Source of the DNA: Chitinophaga pinensis
GTDB lineage: Bacteria; Bacteroidota; Bacteroidia; UKL13-3
Direction of reading: 5' to 3'
DNA: 5,252 nucleotides
Assembly (NCBI GenBank): GCA_945876985.1
Contig: CAMCQX010000139.1
Location: 1-5,252 of the forward strand
Part shown: positions 1 through 5,252 of the stretch, in pieces
Numbering within the stretch: position 1 is the first letter of the stretch
How the letters are laid out: each line of letters begins with the position of its first letter
The notes under the pieces: generated by a model
The model's input: the letters and a program-made list of their open reading frames with translations, nothing else
What the model was told of the DNA's origin: nothing
The model's database searches: none
Position numbers and translations under genes: made by a program

Positions 1-48
1 TTAAAAAAAACCTTTTGCACGAAAACCTCTATTGTTTAAAAATAACCT

Positions 49-79
49 TTTGGTAGATGGGCGTTAAATAATAAATTTG
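49..79 (+). promoter_or_regulatory. Bacteroidota-type promoter for the membrane-protein/dapF genes
   Basis: TTTG at 49-52 is followed after 19 nt by TAAATTTG at 72-79. This fits the Bacteroidota housekeeping consensus (-33 TTTG, -7 TAnnTTTG) with the expected spacing. Transcription would start around 85, leaving about 35 nt before the ATG at 120 or about 85 nt before the ATG at 171. No other strong match lies upstream of dapF, so the site probably serves both genes. The call rests on motif match only. Confidence 0.6.
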
Positions 80-119
80 CTGCTATCAAAACAAAATTGG
101 ATTTTGCGCAATAATTTAA

Positions 120-170
120 ATGCAACACGATAAACACACTTATTACTTCTAAAAATACTTGCGCAAAGAA
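120..170 (+). other. Probable original N-terminus of the next gene, cut by an in-frame TAA
   Basis: An ATG at 120 opens in the same frame as the membrane-protein gene and reads MQHDKHTYYF before TAA at 150-152. It then continues KYLRKEM into the gene body. The joined peptide, with one unknown residue in place of the stop, resembles the N-terminus common in Bacteroidota anti-sigma-like membrane proteins (a KYL-x-GE-MS-xEEK-xxF pattern). The promoter at 49-79 also fits a start at 120 better than one at 171. The TAA could be a real nonsense mutation (for example from GAA, CAA or AAA), a base-call error, or chance similarity. Confidence 0.45.
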
Positions 171-1043
171 ATGTCAAGCGAGGAGAAAGAAGCGTTTGAT
201 CTAAAATTAAATAATGATATTGATTTTAAGTCAAACTTTACTGAGTACGCGTTGAATCACGAAAAAATTAAAAAAGCTGAATTAGCAGATTATTACGACA
301 AAGAAATTATTCCCGATAAACCTAAAAACTACGCATGGGTTTGGGTATTATTTTCAGTACTAGGTTTGGTTTTAATCATAGATTATTACGCAAACCAAAA
401 GTATAATGAAGATCAAAAGGCTATTCAAACTTATAAAGAAGCATTTGTAAGTAGGTTTAAAAGTGCTTTTGTGGAGCCATTTAAAAAAATAACTTTTAAA
501 GATAAAATCAAGCCTACCAATAATCAGCAAACTACCATTAGCGCTGCTGACGAAAATGGCGGAGATAAGTATGATGAAATTGCTGATTCCGCTAACATAG
601 CATTGATTGATTCTGGTATTATTGAAGGGAAAATAATTCAACAATACCAGCAGTTAATGAATGACAAAAATTCACTTTCAAATAAAGACATATTTTTAAA
701 TGACAGCTTGATGTTAGTGATTGAATTAGAAAAATTCAAAGAGAAATATAGACTTATAAAAAGTTCTACAGATAGCATTTTAGATGACAGCATAGTTACT
801 AAATTAGCTTTTCAATCATTGGTAAAACAAAATGGAAACATGAAGCCTATTTTTGTTGAATTTTGGCAGTCTTTAATTGGGTTTTCAGGTTATCAATTCA
901 CCGGAAAAAAGCTCATTATTTACGGAATTCAGAAGCCATTTGATGTTTTTATTTTAAAGCAAAACACCAATTATATACTCCATACTAAATGGGGTGAAGC
1001 TGCTTTGGAACCAGATAATTTATTACACAAACTTGAAAATTAA
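171..1043 (+). CDS. Single-pass membrane protein with anti-sigma-like N-terminus, function unknown
   Basis: The protein is 290 residues from the ATG at 171, or 294 from a TTG at 159. Residues 1-50 are charged and helical (SSEEKEAFDLKL...DFKSNF), like the cytoplasmic segment at the start of many Bacteroidota anti-sigma-like or TPR membrane proteins. One hydrophobic segment at about 54-70 (YAWVWVLFSVLGLVLII) should span the membrane. A polar, low-complexity linker follows, then a region rich in Asp, Ser and Lys. The C-terminal part, about 224-290, alternates aromatic and hydrophobic residues (VEFWQSL, KKLIIYGI, DVFILK) and may be a small beta domain outside the membrane. No enzyme motif is visible. 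The start is uncertain because an in-frame TAA at 150-152 interrupts what looks like the natural N-terminus. The 3' end overlaps dapF by 11 nt, suggesting co-transcription. The existence of the reading frame is well supported; the function is not. Confidence 0.8.
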   Translation: MSSEEKEAFDLKLNNDIDFKSNFTEYALNHEKIKKAELADYYDKEIIPDKPKNYAWVWVLFSVLGLVLIIDYYANQKYNEDQKAIQTYKEAFVSRFKSAFVEPFKKITFKDKIKPTNNQQTTISAADENGGDKYDEIADSANIALIDSGIIEGKIIQQYQQLMNDKNSLSNKDIFLNDSLMLVIELEKFKEKYRLIKSSTDSILDDSIVTKLAFQSLVKQNGNMKPIFVEFWQSLIGFSGYQFTGKKLIIYGIQKPFDVFILKQNTNYILHTKWGEAALEPDNLLHKLEN

Positions 1044-1821
1044 ATTTTACAAATACCAAGGAACAGGTAACGATTTTATCATAATAGATGATAGAAACAA
1101 AACATTTGATGCCAATAACCAAAAGCTCATTGAAGGATTATGTGATAGGCGTTTTGGAATTGGTGCTGATGGTTTAATTTTATTGCAAAAGCATGAAAAT
1201 TCAGATTTTTACATGCAATATTTTAACAGCGATGGACGCGAAAGTTCTATGTGTGGAAATGGGGGAAGGTGCATAGCGCAATTTGCAAAAGACTTAAATA
1301 TTGTAAATGAAACAGCGTCTTTTTTTGCCATAGATGGAGAACATACTGCCAATTATGAAAATGGTTTGGTGAGCCTTCAAATGATGAATGTAAACCATGT
1401 TGATAGGAGAGCAAATCATGTTTTTGTTTTAAACACAGGTTCCCCTCATTTTGTTCAATTTTTTGACCAAGATGTAGATTCAATTGACTTAGTTGCTGAG
1501 GCAAAAAAAATTAGATATAACAGTGAATTTGCTGCTAATGGAATCAATGTAAATTTTGTTTCTATACATCAGGAAATTTTAAAAGTGAGAACTTATGAAC
1601 GTGGGGTTGAAGATGAAACTTTTAGTTGTGGAACAGGTGTTACTGCTGTTGCAATTGCTTCTCATTTATTTAAAAAAGATGATGCTGTCAAACATCATTT
1701 TCAAATTCAAACCAAAGGTGGAAACCTTTCAGTTAGTTTTTTGTTTAATGAAAATAAATACTCAAAAGTGTTTTTACGAGGACCCGCTCAATTTGTATTT
1801 GAAGGGGAAATAGAATTTTAA
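1033..1821 (+). CDS. dapF: Diaminopimelate epimerase DapF
   Basis: This cytosolic, cofactor-free enzyme interconverts LL- and meso-2,6-diaminopimelate, supplying peptidoglycan cross-link precursor and the last intermediate before lysine. The protein has 262 residues, normal for the family. The start is taken as TTG 1033 because it gives the canonical N-terminus KIKFYKYQGTGNDF; the GTG at 994 would add 13 unrelated residues, and the first downstream in-frame ATG is residue 61. Visible motifs are FGIGADGL (41-48), the first catalytic Cys in SSMCGNGGRC (C74), TGSPH (135-139), and ERGVEDET followed by FSCGTG with the second catalytic Cys (C199). The two epimerase halves, each carrying one Cys, are both complete. 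It overlaps the upstream membrane-protein gene by 11 nt, so its translation may be coupled to that gene. No promoter or Shine-Dalgarno site of its own was seen. A hairpin-rich repeat block begins right after the stop. Confidence 0.96.
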   Translation: MKIKFYKYQGTGNDFIIIDDRNKTFDANNQKLIEGLCDRRFGIGADGLILLQKHENSDFYMQYFNSDGRESSMCGNGGRCIAQFAKDLNIVNETASFFAIDGEHTANYENGLVSLQMMNVNHVDRRANHVFVLNTGSPHFVQFFDQDVDSIDLVAEAKKIRYNSEFAANGINVNFVSIHQEILKVRTYERGVEDETFSCGTGVTAVAIASHLFKKDDAVKHHFQIQTKGGNLSVSFLFNENKYSKVFLRGPAQFVFEGEIEF

Positions 1822-2112
1822 AAATATGAACCGAGCCGCTGGCTCTCTTTGGTTTATGTGGCATTTTTCCAACGGGTTAAAACCCGTTGTTATAAAATGA
1901 ACCGAGCCTACGGCTCTTTAAAAAATGAAATTAGCAAACAAAAGCCGTAGGCTCGACAGATATTGTAAAAACTGGTTTCAACCCGTTGAAAAAGAAAAAT
2001 TAAACAAGAGCCGTAGGCTCGTCACATATATTAGCAACGGGTTTCAACCCGTTGAAAAAAATGAAATAAGTAAATAAGAGCCGTAGGCTCGACACATATT
2101 AAGAAAAATAGA
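1822..2112 (+). repeat. Left palindrome array (A B A A B A B A)
   Basis: This 291-nt stretch holds no gene. A hairpins (GAGCC-nnn-GGCTC) lie at 1833-1845 (loop GCT), 1904-1916 (TAC), 1942-1954 (GTA, first G changed to A), 2008-2020 (GTA) and 2078-2090 (GTA). B hairpins lie at 1870-1889 (loop AA), 1969-1988 (loop TC, imperfect left arm) and 2035-2054 (loop TC, perfect 9-bp stem). Flanking bases show polarity. The first three hairpins read as the minus-strand form (ACC before GAGCC, T-run before B). The remaining five read as the plus-strand form (GGCTCG-AC after A, A-run after B). The switch lies around 1917-1941. The array ends directly at the transposase ATG, so its last hairpins would be in that gene's 5' leader. 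Confidence 0.9.
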
Positions 2113-2574
2113 ATGGCAAACACATACCATCAAATATATTTGCAAACAGTATTTGCAGTTAAATATAGAAAAGCACAAATTAACGCTGAATGGAAAAACC
2201 AAATTTTTTCTGTGATGGGAAATTTAATTAATGAGAACAATTGTAAAAACATTATTGTAAATGGGGTTGAAGACCATGTGCATTGTTTTTTTTCAATAAA
2301 ACCAGTGGTTTCAGTTTCAGAATTAATGAAAACAGTTAAAGCAAAATCATCAAAATATATAAACGATAATGATTTAACTAAAGAAAGATTTGAATGGCAA
2401 GAAGGTTTTGGAGTTTTTTCATATAGTCAATCGCATATTGATAATGTCTATAAATATATTTTAAATCAAGAGGAACATCACAAAAAACAAAATTTTAAAA
2501 GTGAATATTTGCAATTATTAAATAGCTTTAAAATTGATTACGATGAAAAGTATTTATTTCGTGATTTGATTTAA
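2113..2574 (+). CDS. IS200/IS605-like Y1 transposase (RAYT-type candidate)
   Basis: The 153-residue protein is a complete HUH/Y1 single-strand transposase. Enzymes of this fold nick and rejoin hairpin-bearing single-stranded DNA through a tyrosine-DNA intermediate. The N-terminus (TYHQIYLQTVFAVK) is the usual first strand. The HUH metal-binding motif is H55-V-H57 in EDHVHCFF. A conserved FEWQEGFGVFSYS stretch covers 93-105. The likely nucleophile is Y115 in KYILNQ, with the metal-assisting Q119 four residues on, followed by EEHHKK. All expected catalytic residues are present and there is no frameshift, so it may be active. No TnpB/IscB partner is present. It sits between homologous palindrome arrays, which is why I favour a REP-associated (RAYT-like) role over a plain IS200 element. 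A weak AAGAA at 2101-2105 stands where ispG has AAGGA, so translation may be low. Family membership is secure; the RAYT assignment is inference. Confidence 0.93.
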   Translation: MANTYHQIYLQTVFAVKYRKAQINAEWKNQIFSVMGNLINENNCKNIIVNGVEDHVHCFFSIKPVVSVSELMKTVKAKSSKYINDNDLTKERFEWQEGFGVFSYSQSHIDNVYKYILNQEEHHKKQNFKSEYLQLLNSFKIDYDEKYLFRDLI

Positions 2575-2790
2575 AAATATGAACCGAGCCGCTGGCTCTC
2601 TTTGGTTTATATGGCATTTTTCAACGGGTTAAAACCCGTTGTTATAAAATAACCGAGCCTACAGCTCTATAATAAATGAAGAAGCAAACAAGAGCCATAG
2701 GCTCGAAAGATATTGTAACAACGGGTTAAAACCAATTGTTATAAAATGAACCAAGCCGCTGGCTCTTTAAAAAAAGAAGCAAAAAAATGG
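2575..2790 (+). repeat. Middle palindrome array, partial and rearranged copy (A B A A B A)
   Basis: The stretch holds no credible gene. A hairpins lie at 2586-2598 (loop GCT), 2655-2667 (TAC, right arm AGCTC), 2692-2704 (ATA) and 2753-2765 (GCT, left arm AAGCC). B hairpins lie at 2622-2641 (perfect, loop AA) and 2719-2738 (right arm decayed to AACCAATTG). The first 60 or so bases match the sequence after the dapF stop almost base for base. The second B is hybrid: its left flank (ATATTGTAACA) is of the plus-strand type and its right flank (TTATAAAATGAACC) of the minus-strand type. The copy then stops short, and a new full copy begins around 2788. Confidence 0.85.
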
Positions 2791-3075
2791 AACGAGCCGC
2801 TGGCTCTCTTTGGTTTATATGGCATTTTTCAACGGGTTAAAACCTGTTGTAATAAAATGAACCAAGCCTACGGCTCTATAATAAATGAAGAAGCAAACAA
2901 AAGCCGTAGGCTCGACAGATATTGTAACAACGGGTTTCAACCCGTTGAAAAAAGAAGATTAACAAACAAGAGCCGTAGGCTCGACAGATGTTGTAGCAAT
3001 GGGTTTCAACCCGTTGAAAAAAAATGAAATTAATAAATAAGAGCCATAGGCTCGACACATTTTAAGGAAAATAGA
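2791..3075 (+). repeat. Right palindrome array, full copy upstream of ispG
   Basis: This copy repeats the left array in the same hairpin order, A B A A B A B A. It is almost equal in length: 282 nt here against 280 nt on the left, counted from the first GAGCC to the start codon. A hairpins lie at 2794-2806 (GCT), 2864-2876 (TAC, AAGCC arm), 2901-2913 (GTA, AAGCC arm), 2970-2982 (GTA) and 3041-3053 (ATA). B hairpins lie at 2830-2849 (one mismatch, loop AA), 2928-2947 (perfect, loop TC) and 2997-3016 (one T for C change, loop TC). Differences from the left copy are scattered single-base changes and small indels, which points to an older duplication rather than an assembly artefact. The last A hairpin ends 22 nt before the ispG ATG. 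Confidence 0.9.
3064..3068 (+). promoter_or_regulatory. Shine-Dalgarno site of ispG
   Basis: AAGGA stands 7 nt before the ATG at 3076. It is the clearest Shine-Dalgarno-like site in the window, where most starts have none, and it supports this ATG. The paralogous leader of the transposase has AAGAA at the same distance, one base weaker. Confidence 0.6.
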
Positions 3076-4995
3076 ATGGCATACCAACGCAGGAAAACAA
3101 GTACAGTAAAAATTGGCGAATTACACATTGGAAGTGATCATCCAATTGTGCCTCAAAGCATGACCACCACTGACTCTATGGATACGCAAAAATCGGTGGA
3201 ACAAATTATTAGAATGGTAAACACTGGCTGCGAATTAGTACGATTAACAGCGCCAAGTATGAATGAAGCGCAGAATTTAGCTGAAATAAAAAAATCATTG
3301 CACGAAAAAGGAATCAATGTGCCTTTGGTTGCTGATATACATTTTACGCCAAATGCTGCTGAGTTAGCTGCTAAAATTGTAGAAAAAGTAAGGGTAAATC
3401 CTGGAAATTATGCAGACAAAAAGAAGTTTGATACCATTGATTATACCGATGAAGAATACCAAGAAGAGATTGATAGAATCAGGGAAAAATTTGTTCCATT
3501 AATAAAAATTTGTGCAGCTCATGGAACTGCTTTGCGAATTGGAACTAATCATGGTTCATTAAGCGATAGAATTATGAGCCGCTATGGTGACACTGCGCTT
3601 GGAATGGTAGAAAGTGCCATGGAATTTTTGCGAATAGCTGAGGATGAAAATTTTCTCAATATTGTGCTTTCTATGAAATCAAGTAATCCTCAAGTAATGG
3701 TTCAAGCTTACCGATTATTGGTAAAAACCATGGATGAAAACAACATGCATTATCCTTTGCATTTAGGTGTTACTGAAGCCGGTGATGGAGATGATGGAAG
3801 AATAAAATCTGCATTAGGAATTGGTGCATTACTGGAAGATGGAATTGGTGATACTGTGAGAGTTTCATTAACCGAAGATCCTGAATTTGAAGTACCTGTT
3901 GCTCAAAAATTAATTGAACGATACAACAATATTCAGCAAGAGAATTATCCTCAAATTGACTTAAATAATATTTCAAAAAATAATTGGAGTGCTTTTGAAT
4001 ATAAAAGACGTGAAAGCCATGAAATATATAATTTTGGAGCACATCAGGTTCCAAGAGTAATTATTGATTTTAGTAATTTTCAAAATATACTAGCAACCGA
4101 TTTACAAGCAATTGGACATATTTATGATGCAACAATTGATAAATGGCACATGAGTGATTTGGGTTCAGATTTTATTTTTTTAGGTGAAAATAAAGCTGCA
4201 TTTATGCTGCCAATGGGTTTAAAAGCCATTTATCATTCATCGGTTTGGAATTTGGTAAGTGATAAAGTAAATTCATTTCCTTTATTTACTACTGATGAAA
4301 TATTGCAAGGCAAACATCAAATAGCCCATTCAAGTACTTTGAATTTTGTGAAATTAAATGCTGAAACTATTTCTAAAAAAATCATTGCACAAGCCAATGA
4401 AATAAAAAATGTAGTTTTTATTGTTGAATCAAAAGCGGTAAATCCAATGACGATTTTACGTGAATTGTTTTTTAAAATGAATGATTGGAATGTAAAAAAC
4501 CCAATTGTTTTAGCACATAATTACAGTTCAGAAACCGATGAAGAAAAATTCATGTTGCATTGTTCAACTGATTTTGGTGGGTTATTAATTGATGGTTTTG
4601 GTGATGGCATTTTTATGACTGCCAATGCAATTGAAAACAAGAGAATCAATCAAATTGCTTTTGGAATATTGCAAGCTGCACGAACCAGAATTTCAAAAAC
4701 TGAATACATCAGCTGTCCAAGTTGTGGACGTACATTATTTGATTTACAAGAAACAACTGCGCTTATACGCAATAGAACAGACCATTTGAAAGGAATAAAA
4801 ATTGCAATTATGGGTTGTATTGTAAACGGACCAGGCGAAATGGCCGATGCCGATTATGGTTATGTAGGAAGTGGTGTAGGAAAAATAACTTTATACAAAG
4901 GCAAAGAAGTAGTAAAAAGAAATATTGGAAGTGAAAATGCTGTAAACGAACTAATAGAGTTAATAAAAGACCATGGCGATTGGGTAGAATTGTAG
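3076..4995 (+). CDS. ispG: IspG, (E)-4-hydroxy-3-methylbut-2-enyl-diphosphate synthase, long form
   Basis: This cytosolic iron-sulfur enzyme reductively opens 2-C-methyl-D-erythritol 2,4-cyclodiphosphate to HMBPP, the next-to-last step of the MEP isoprenoid pathway. The protein has 639 residues, against roughly 360-400 for the two-domain form. Residues 1 to about 285 form the TIM barrel, with QSMTTTDS (27-34), ADIHF (86-90), RVNPGN (106-111), LRIGTNHGSLSDR (153-165), TEAGDGDDGRIKSALGIG (from 233) and GDTVRVSLTEDP (from 258). About 285-525 is the extra inserted domain seen in Bacteroidota, Chlamydiae and plastid IspG. About 530-639 is the [4Fe-4S] domain, with CPSC (C547, C550), C581 in MGCIVNGPGE, and the conserved Glu E588. 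All ligands are present. The ATG is supported by an AAGGA site and an in-frame stop at 3034-3036. No promoter is obvious in the repeat-filled leader. The neighbour dapF is not pathway-related. Confidence 0.97.
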   Translation: MAYQRRKTSTVKIGELHIGSDHPIVPQSMTTTDSMDTQKSVEQIIRMVNTGCELVRLTAPSMNEAQNLAEIKKSLHEKGINVPLVADIHFTPNAAELAAKIVEKVRVNPGNYADKKKFDTIDYTDEEYQEEIDRIREKFVPLIKICAAHGTALRIGTNHGSLSDRIMSRYGDTALGMVESAMEFLRIAEDENFLNIVLSMKSSNPQVMVQAYRLLVKTMDENNMHYPLHLGVTEAGDGDDGRIKSALGIGALLEDGIGDTVRVSLTEDPEFEVPVAQKLIERYNNIQQENYPQIDLNNISKNNWSAFEYKRRESHEIYNFGAHQVPRVIIDFSNFQNILATDLQAIGHIYDATIDKWHMSDLGSDFIFLGENKAAFMLPMGLKAIYHSSVWNLVSDKVNSFPLFTTDEILQGKHQIAHSSTLNFVKLNAETISKKIIAQANEIKNVVFIVESKAVNPMTILRELFFKMNDWNVKNPIVLAHNYSSETDEEKFMLHCSTDFGGLLIDGFGDGIFMTANAIENKRINQIAFGILQAARTRISKTEYISCPSCGRTLFDLQETTALIRNRTDHLKGIKIAIMGCIVNGPGEMADADYGYVGSGVGKITLYKGKEVVKRNIGSENAVNELIELIKDHGDWVEL

Positions 4996-5145
4996 ATGGT
5001 TTTTCTCAAATTACAATTATATGACAAAAATATGCCAACTTTAAGTGCTTTTTTACTGTTAATGATTTTGTTAGTGACAAAATATATTTATTTTGCCAAC
5101 CCAAATACTAATAATACTAAACAAATAAATAAAAATAAATTATGA
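4996..5145 (+). CDS. Possible small membrane protein ORF, 49 codons
   Basis: An ATG directly abuts the ispG stop (TAG-ATG) and opens a 49-codon frame. It has one hydrophobic stretch (residues 16-33, LSAFLLLMILLVTKYIYF) and a polar Asn/Lys tail. Its TGA overlaps the next gene's ATG as ATGA. These junctions would suit a translationally coupled small membrane protein. Against this, the region also holds a possible promoter, the codons are simply AT-rich, and no homologue comes to mind. It may be only an open stretch of intergenic DNA. Confidence 0.22.
   Translation: MVFLKLQLYDKNMPTLSAFLLLMILLVTKYIYFANPNTNNTKQINKNKL
5067..5095 (+). promoter_or_regulatory. Weak candidate promoter for the exported-protein gene
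   Basis: TTTG at 5067-5070 is followed after 17 nt by TTATTTTG at 5088-5095. The latter differs from TAnnTTTG at one position, and the spacing is about 2 nt short of the usual. Transcription would begin near 5101, giving a leader of about 40 nt before the ATG at 5142. No Rho-independent terminator for ispG was seen between 4996 and 5141. Confidence 0.3.
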
Positions 5146-5252
5146 AAAAGTTAATACTAACAACTTTAAGCTTTGGACTTGCATTAGGTTCATTTGCTCA
5201 ACAAAACCTTCATTTAAAAAATCAAGGTGTTTTAGACAATTCACCTAGAAAA
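5142..5252 (+). CDS. N-terminus of an exported protein, cut by the window end
   Basis: Only 37 codons are present and the frame is open at the window edge. The N-terminus is a classical Sec signal peptide. It has Lys2-Lys3, a hydrophobic core at about 4-18 (LILTTLSFGLALGSF), and probable cleavage after Ala19 in SFA-QQ. That makes the mature protein start at Gln20, a common pattern in Bacteroidota. The mature part seen (NLHLKNQGVLDNSPRK) is too short to identify. A periplasmic, outer-membrane or secreted product is likely. The leader is AT-rich with no Shine-Dalgarno site. Confidence 0.8.
   Translation, partial: MKKLILTTLSFGLALGSFAQQNLHLKNQGVLDNSPRK

Larger units (their letters stand above)
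1822..3075 (+). mobile_element. REP/RAYT-like block: Y1 transposase gene bracketed by palindrome arrays
   Basis: The whole dapF-ispG interval is one composite locus: a repeat array (1822-2112), a Y1 transposase gene (2113-2574), a partial array (2575-2790) and a second full array (2791-3075). All arrays share hairpin A (GAGCC-nnn-GGCTC, 13 nt) and hairpin B (CAACGGGTT-nn-AACCCGTTG, 20 nt). The sequence just after the dapF stop and just after the transposase stop is the same (TAAAAATATGAACCGAGCC). The sequence just before the transposase start matches that before ispG. No long terminal inverted repeats or clear target-site duplication were found, as expected for IS200/IS605-type or RAYT enzymes, which use hairpins at single-stranded ends. 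The element boundaries are inferred from repeat homology and may not be those of a mobile unit. Confidence 0.75.

Noticed and set aside
9..52. AACCTTTTG repeated at 9-17 and 44-52
   Set aside because: Two copies of a 9-mer in AT-rich DNA are weak evidence, and the second overlaps the -33 promoter box. No palindrome or regulator is apparent.
1247..1504. Minus-strand frame inside dapF, and similar antisense frames inside the membrane-protein gene and ispG
   Set aside because: They lie fully within well-supported genes, show no family motifs, and have compositions expected of antisense reading.
1833..1930. Rho-independent terminator after dapF
   Set aside because: The A hairpins have only 5-bp stems followed by CTCTTT or CTCTTTA, and the B hairpins are followed by mixed sequence or A-runs on this strand. 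None has a proper T-tract, so termination may occur but is not supported.
2746..3058. Open frames on both strands across the right array that translate to repeats such as KSRRLDRYCNNGFQPVEK
   Set aside because: They are the hairpin units read as protein. The repetition follows the DNA palindromes, there is no start context or family match, and frames open on both strands at once.
1822..3075. CRISPR array
   Set aside because: The repeats are short palindromes of two kinds, with flips in orientation and spacers that are themselves repeated between copies. CRISPR spacers would be unique and of even length, and no cas gene is present.
1822..3075. Classical insertion sequence with terminal inverted repeats and target duplication
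   Set aside because: The enzyme is HUH/Y1, which makes neither. The flanking similarity is long, direct and interrupted, not a short terminal repeat pair.
3361..4600. IspG fusion or misassembly because of unusual length
   Set aside because: The extra domain between barrel and iron-sulfur domain is the known long form of the family, and the frame is uninterrupted with all cluster ligands present.

Overview
The window looks like a piece of a Bacteroidota chromosome. The DNA is AT-rich. Shine-Dalgarno sites are mostly absent, and a TTTG-N19-TAnnTTTG promoter of the Bacteroidota type sits before the first gene. IspG is the long three-domain form, and the last gene starts with a short Lys-Lys signal peptide ending in SFA-QQ. 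All recognised genes are on the + strand. No species can be named from the sequence alone.

Layout. (1) Positions 49-1043: a promoter and a gene for a single-pass membrane protein whose N-terminus resembles the short helical segment at the start of many Bacteroidota anti-sigma-like or TPR membrane proteins. An in-frame TAA at 150-152 splits that segment, so the gene is either damaged or restarts at 159/171. (2) Positions 1033-1821: dapF, diaminopimelate epimerase, starting at a TTG that overlaps the upstream gene by 11 nt. (3) Positions 1822-3075: a block of palindromic repeats with an IS200-like/RAYT-type Y1 transposase gene (2113-2574) in the middle. Two hairpin families alternate: A, GAGCC-nnn-GGCTC, and B, CAACGGGTT-nn-AACCCGTTG. 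I count 14 A and 8 B copies. The order A B A A B A B A before the transposase recurs exactly just before ispG, with a third, partial copy in between. (4) Positions 3076-4995: ispG, the MEP-pathway HMBPP synthase. (5) Positions 4996-5252: a possible 49-codon membrane ORF, a weak promoter, and the first 37 codons of an exported protein cut by the window end.

How the parts relate. dapF (lysine and peptidoglycan precursor) and ispG (isoprenoid precursor) are housekeeping genes with no direct metabolic link. The striking part is the repeat/transposase block between them. Each full repeat array runs from a stop codon, or close to it, up to a start codon, and the leaders of the transposase and ispG are near-identical through ATGGCA. 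This is the layout expected of a REP/RAYT system (a domesticated Y1 transposase living with the palindromes it processes), with repeats unlike the Escherichia/Pseudomonas REPs I know. It is the best candidate here for a little-described system.
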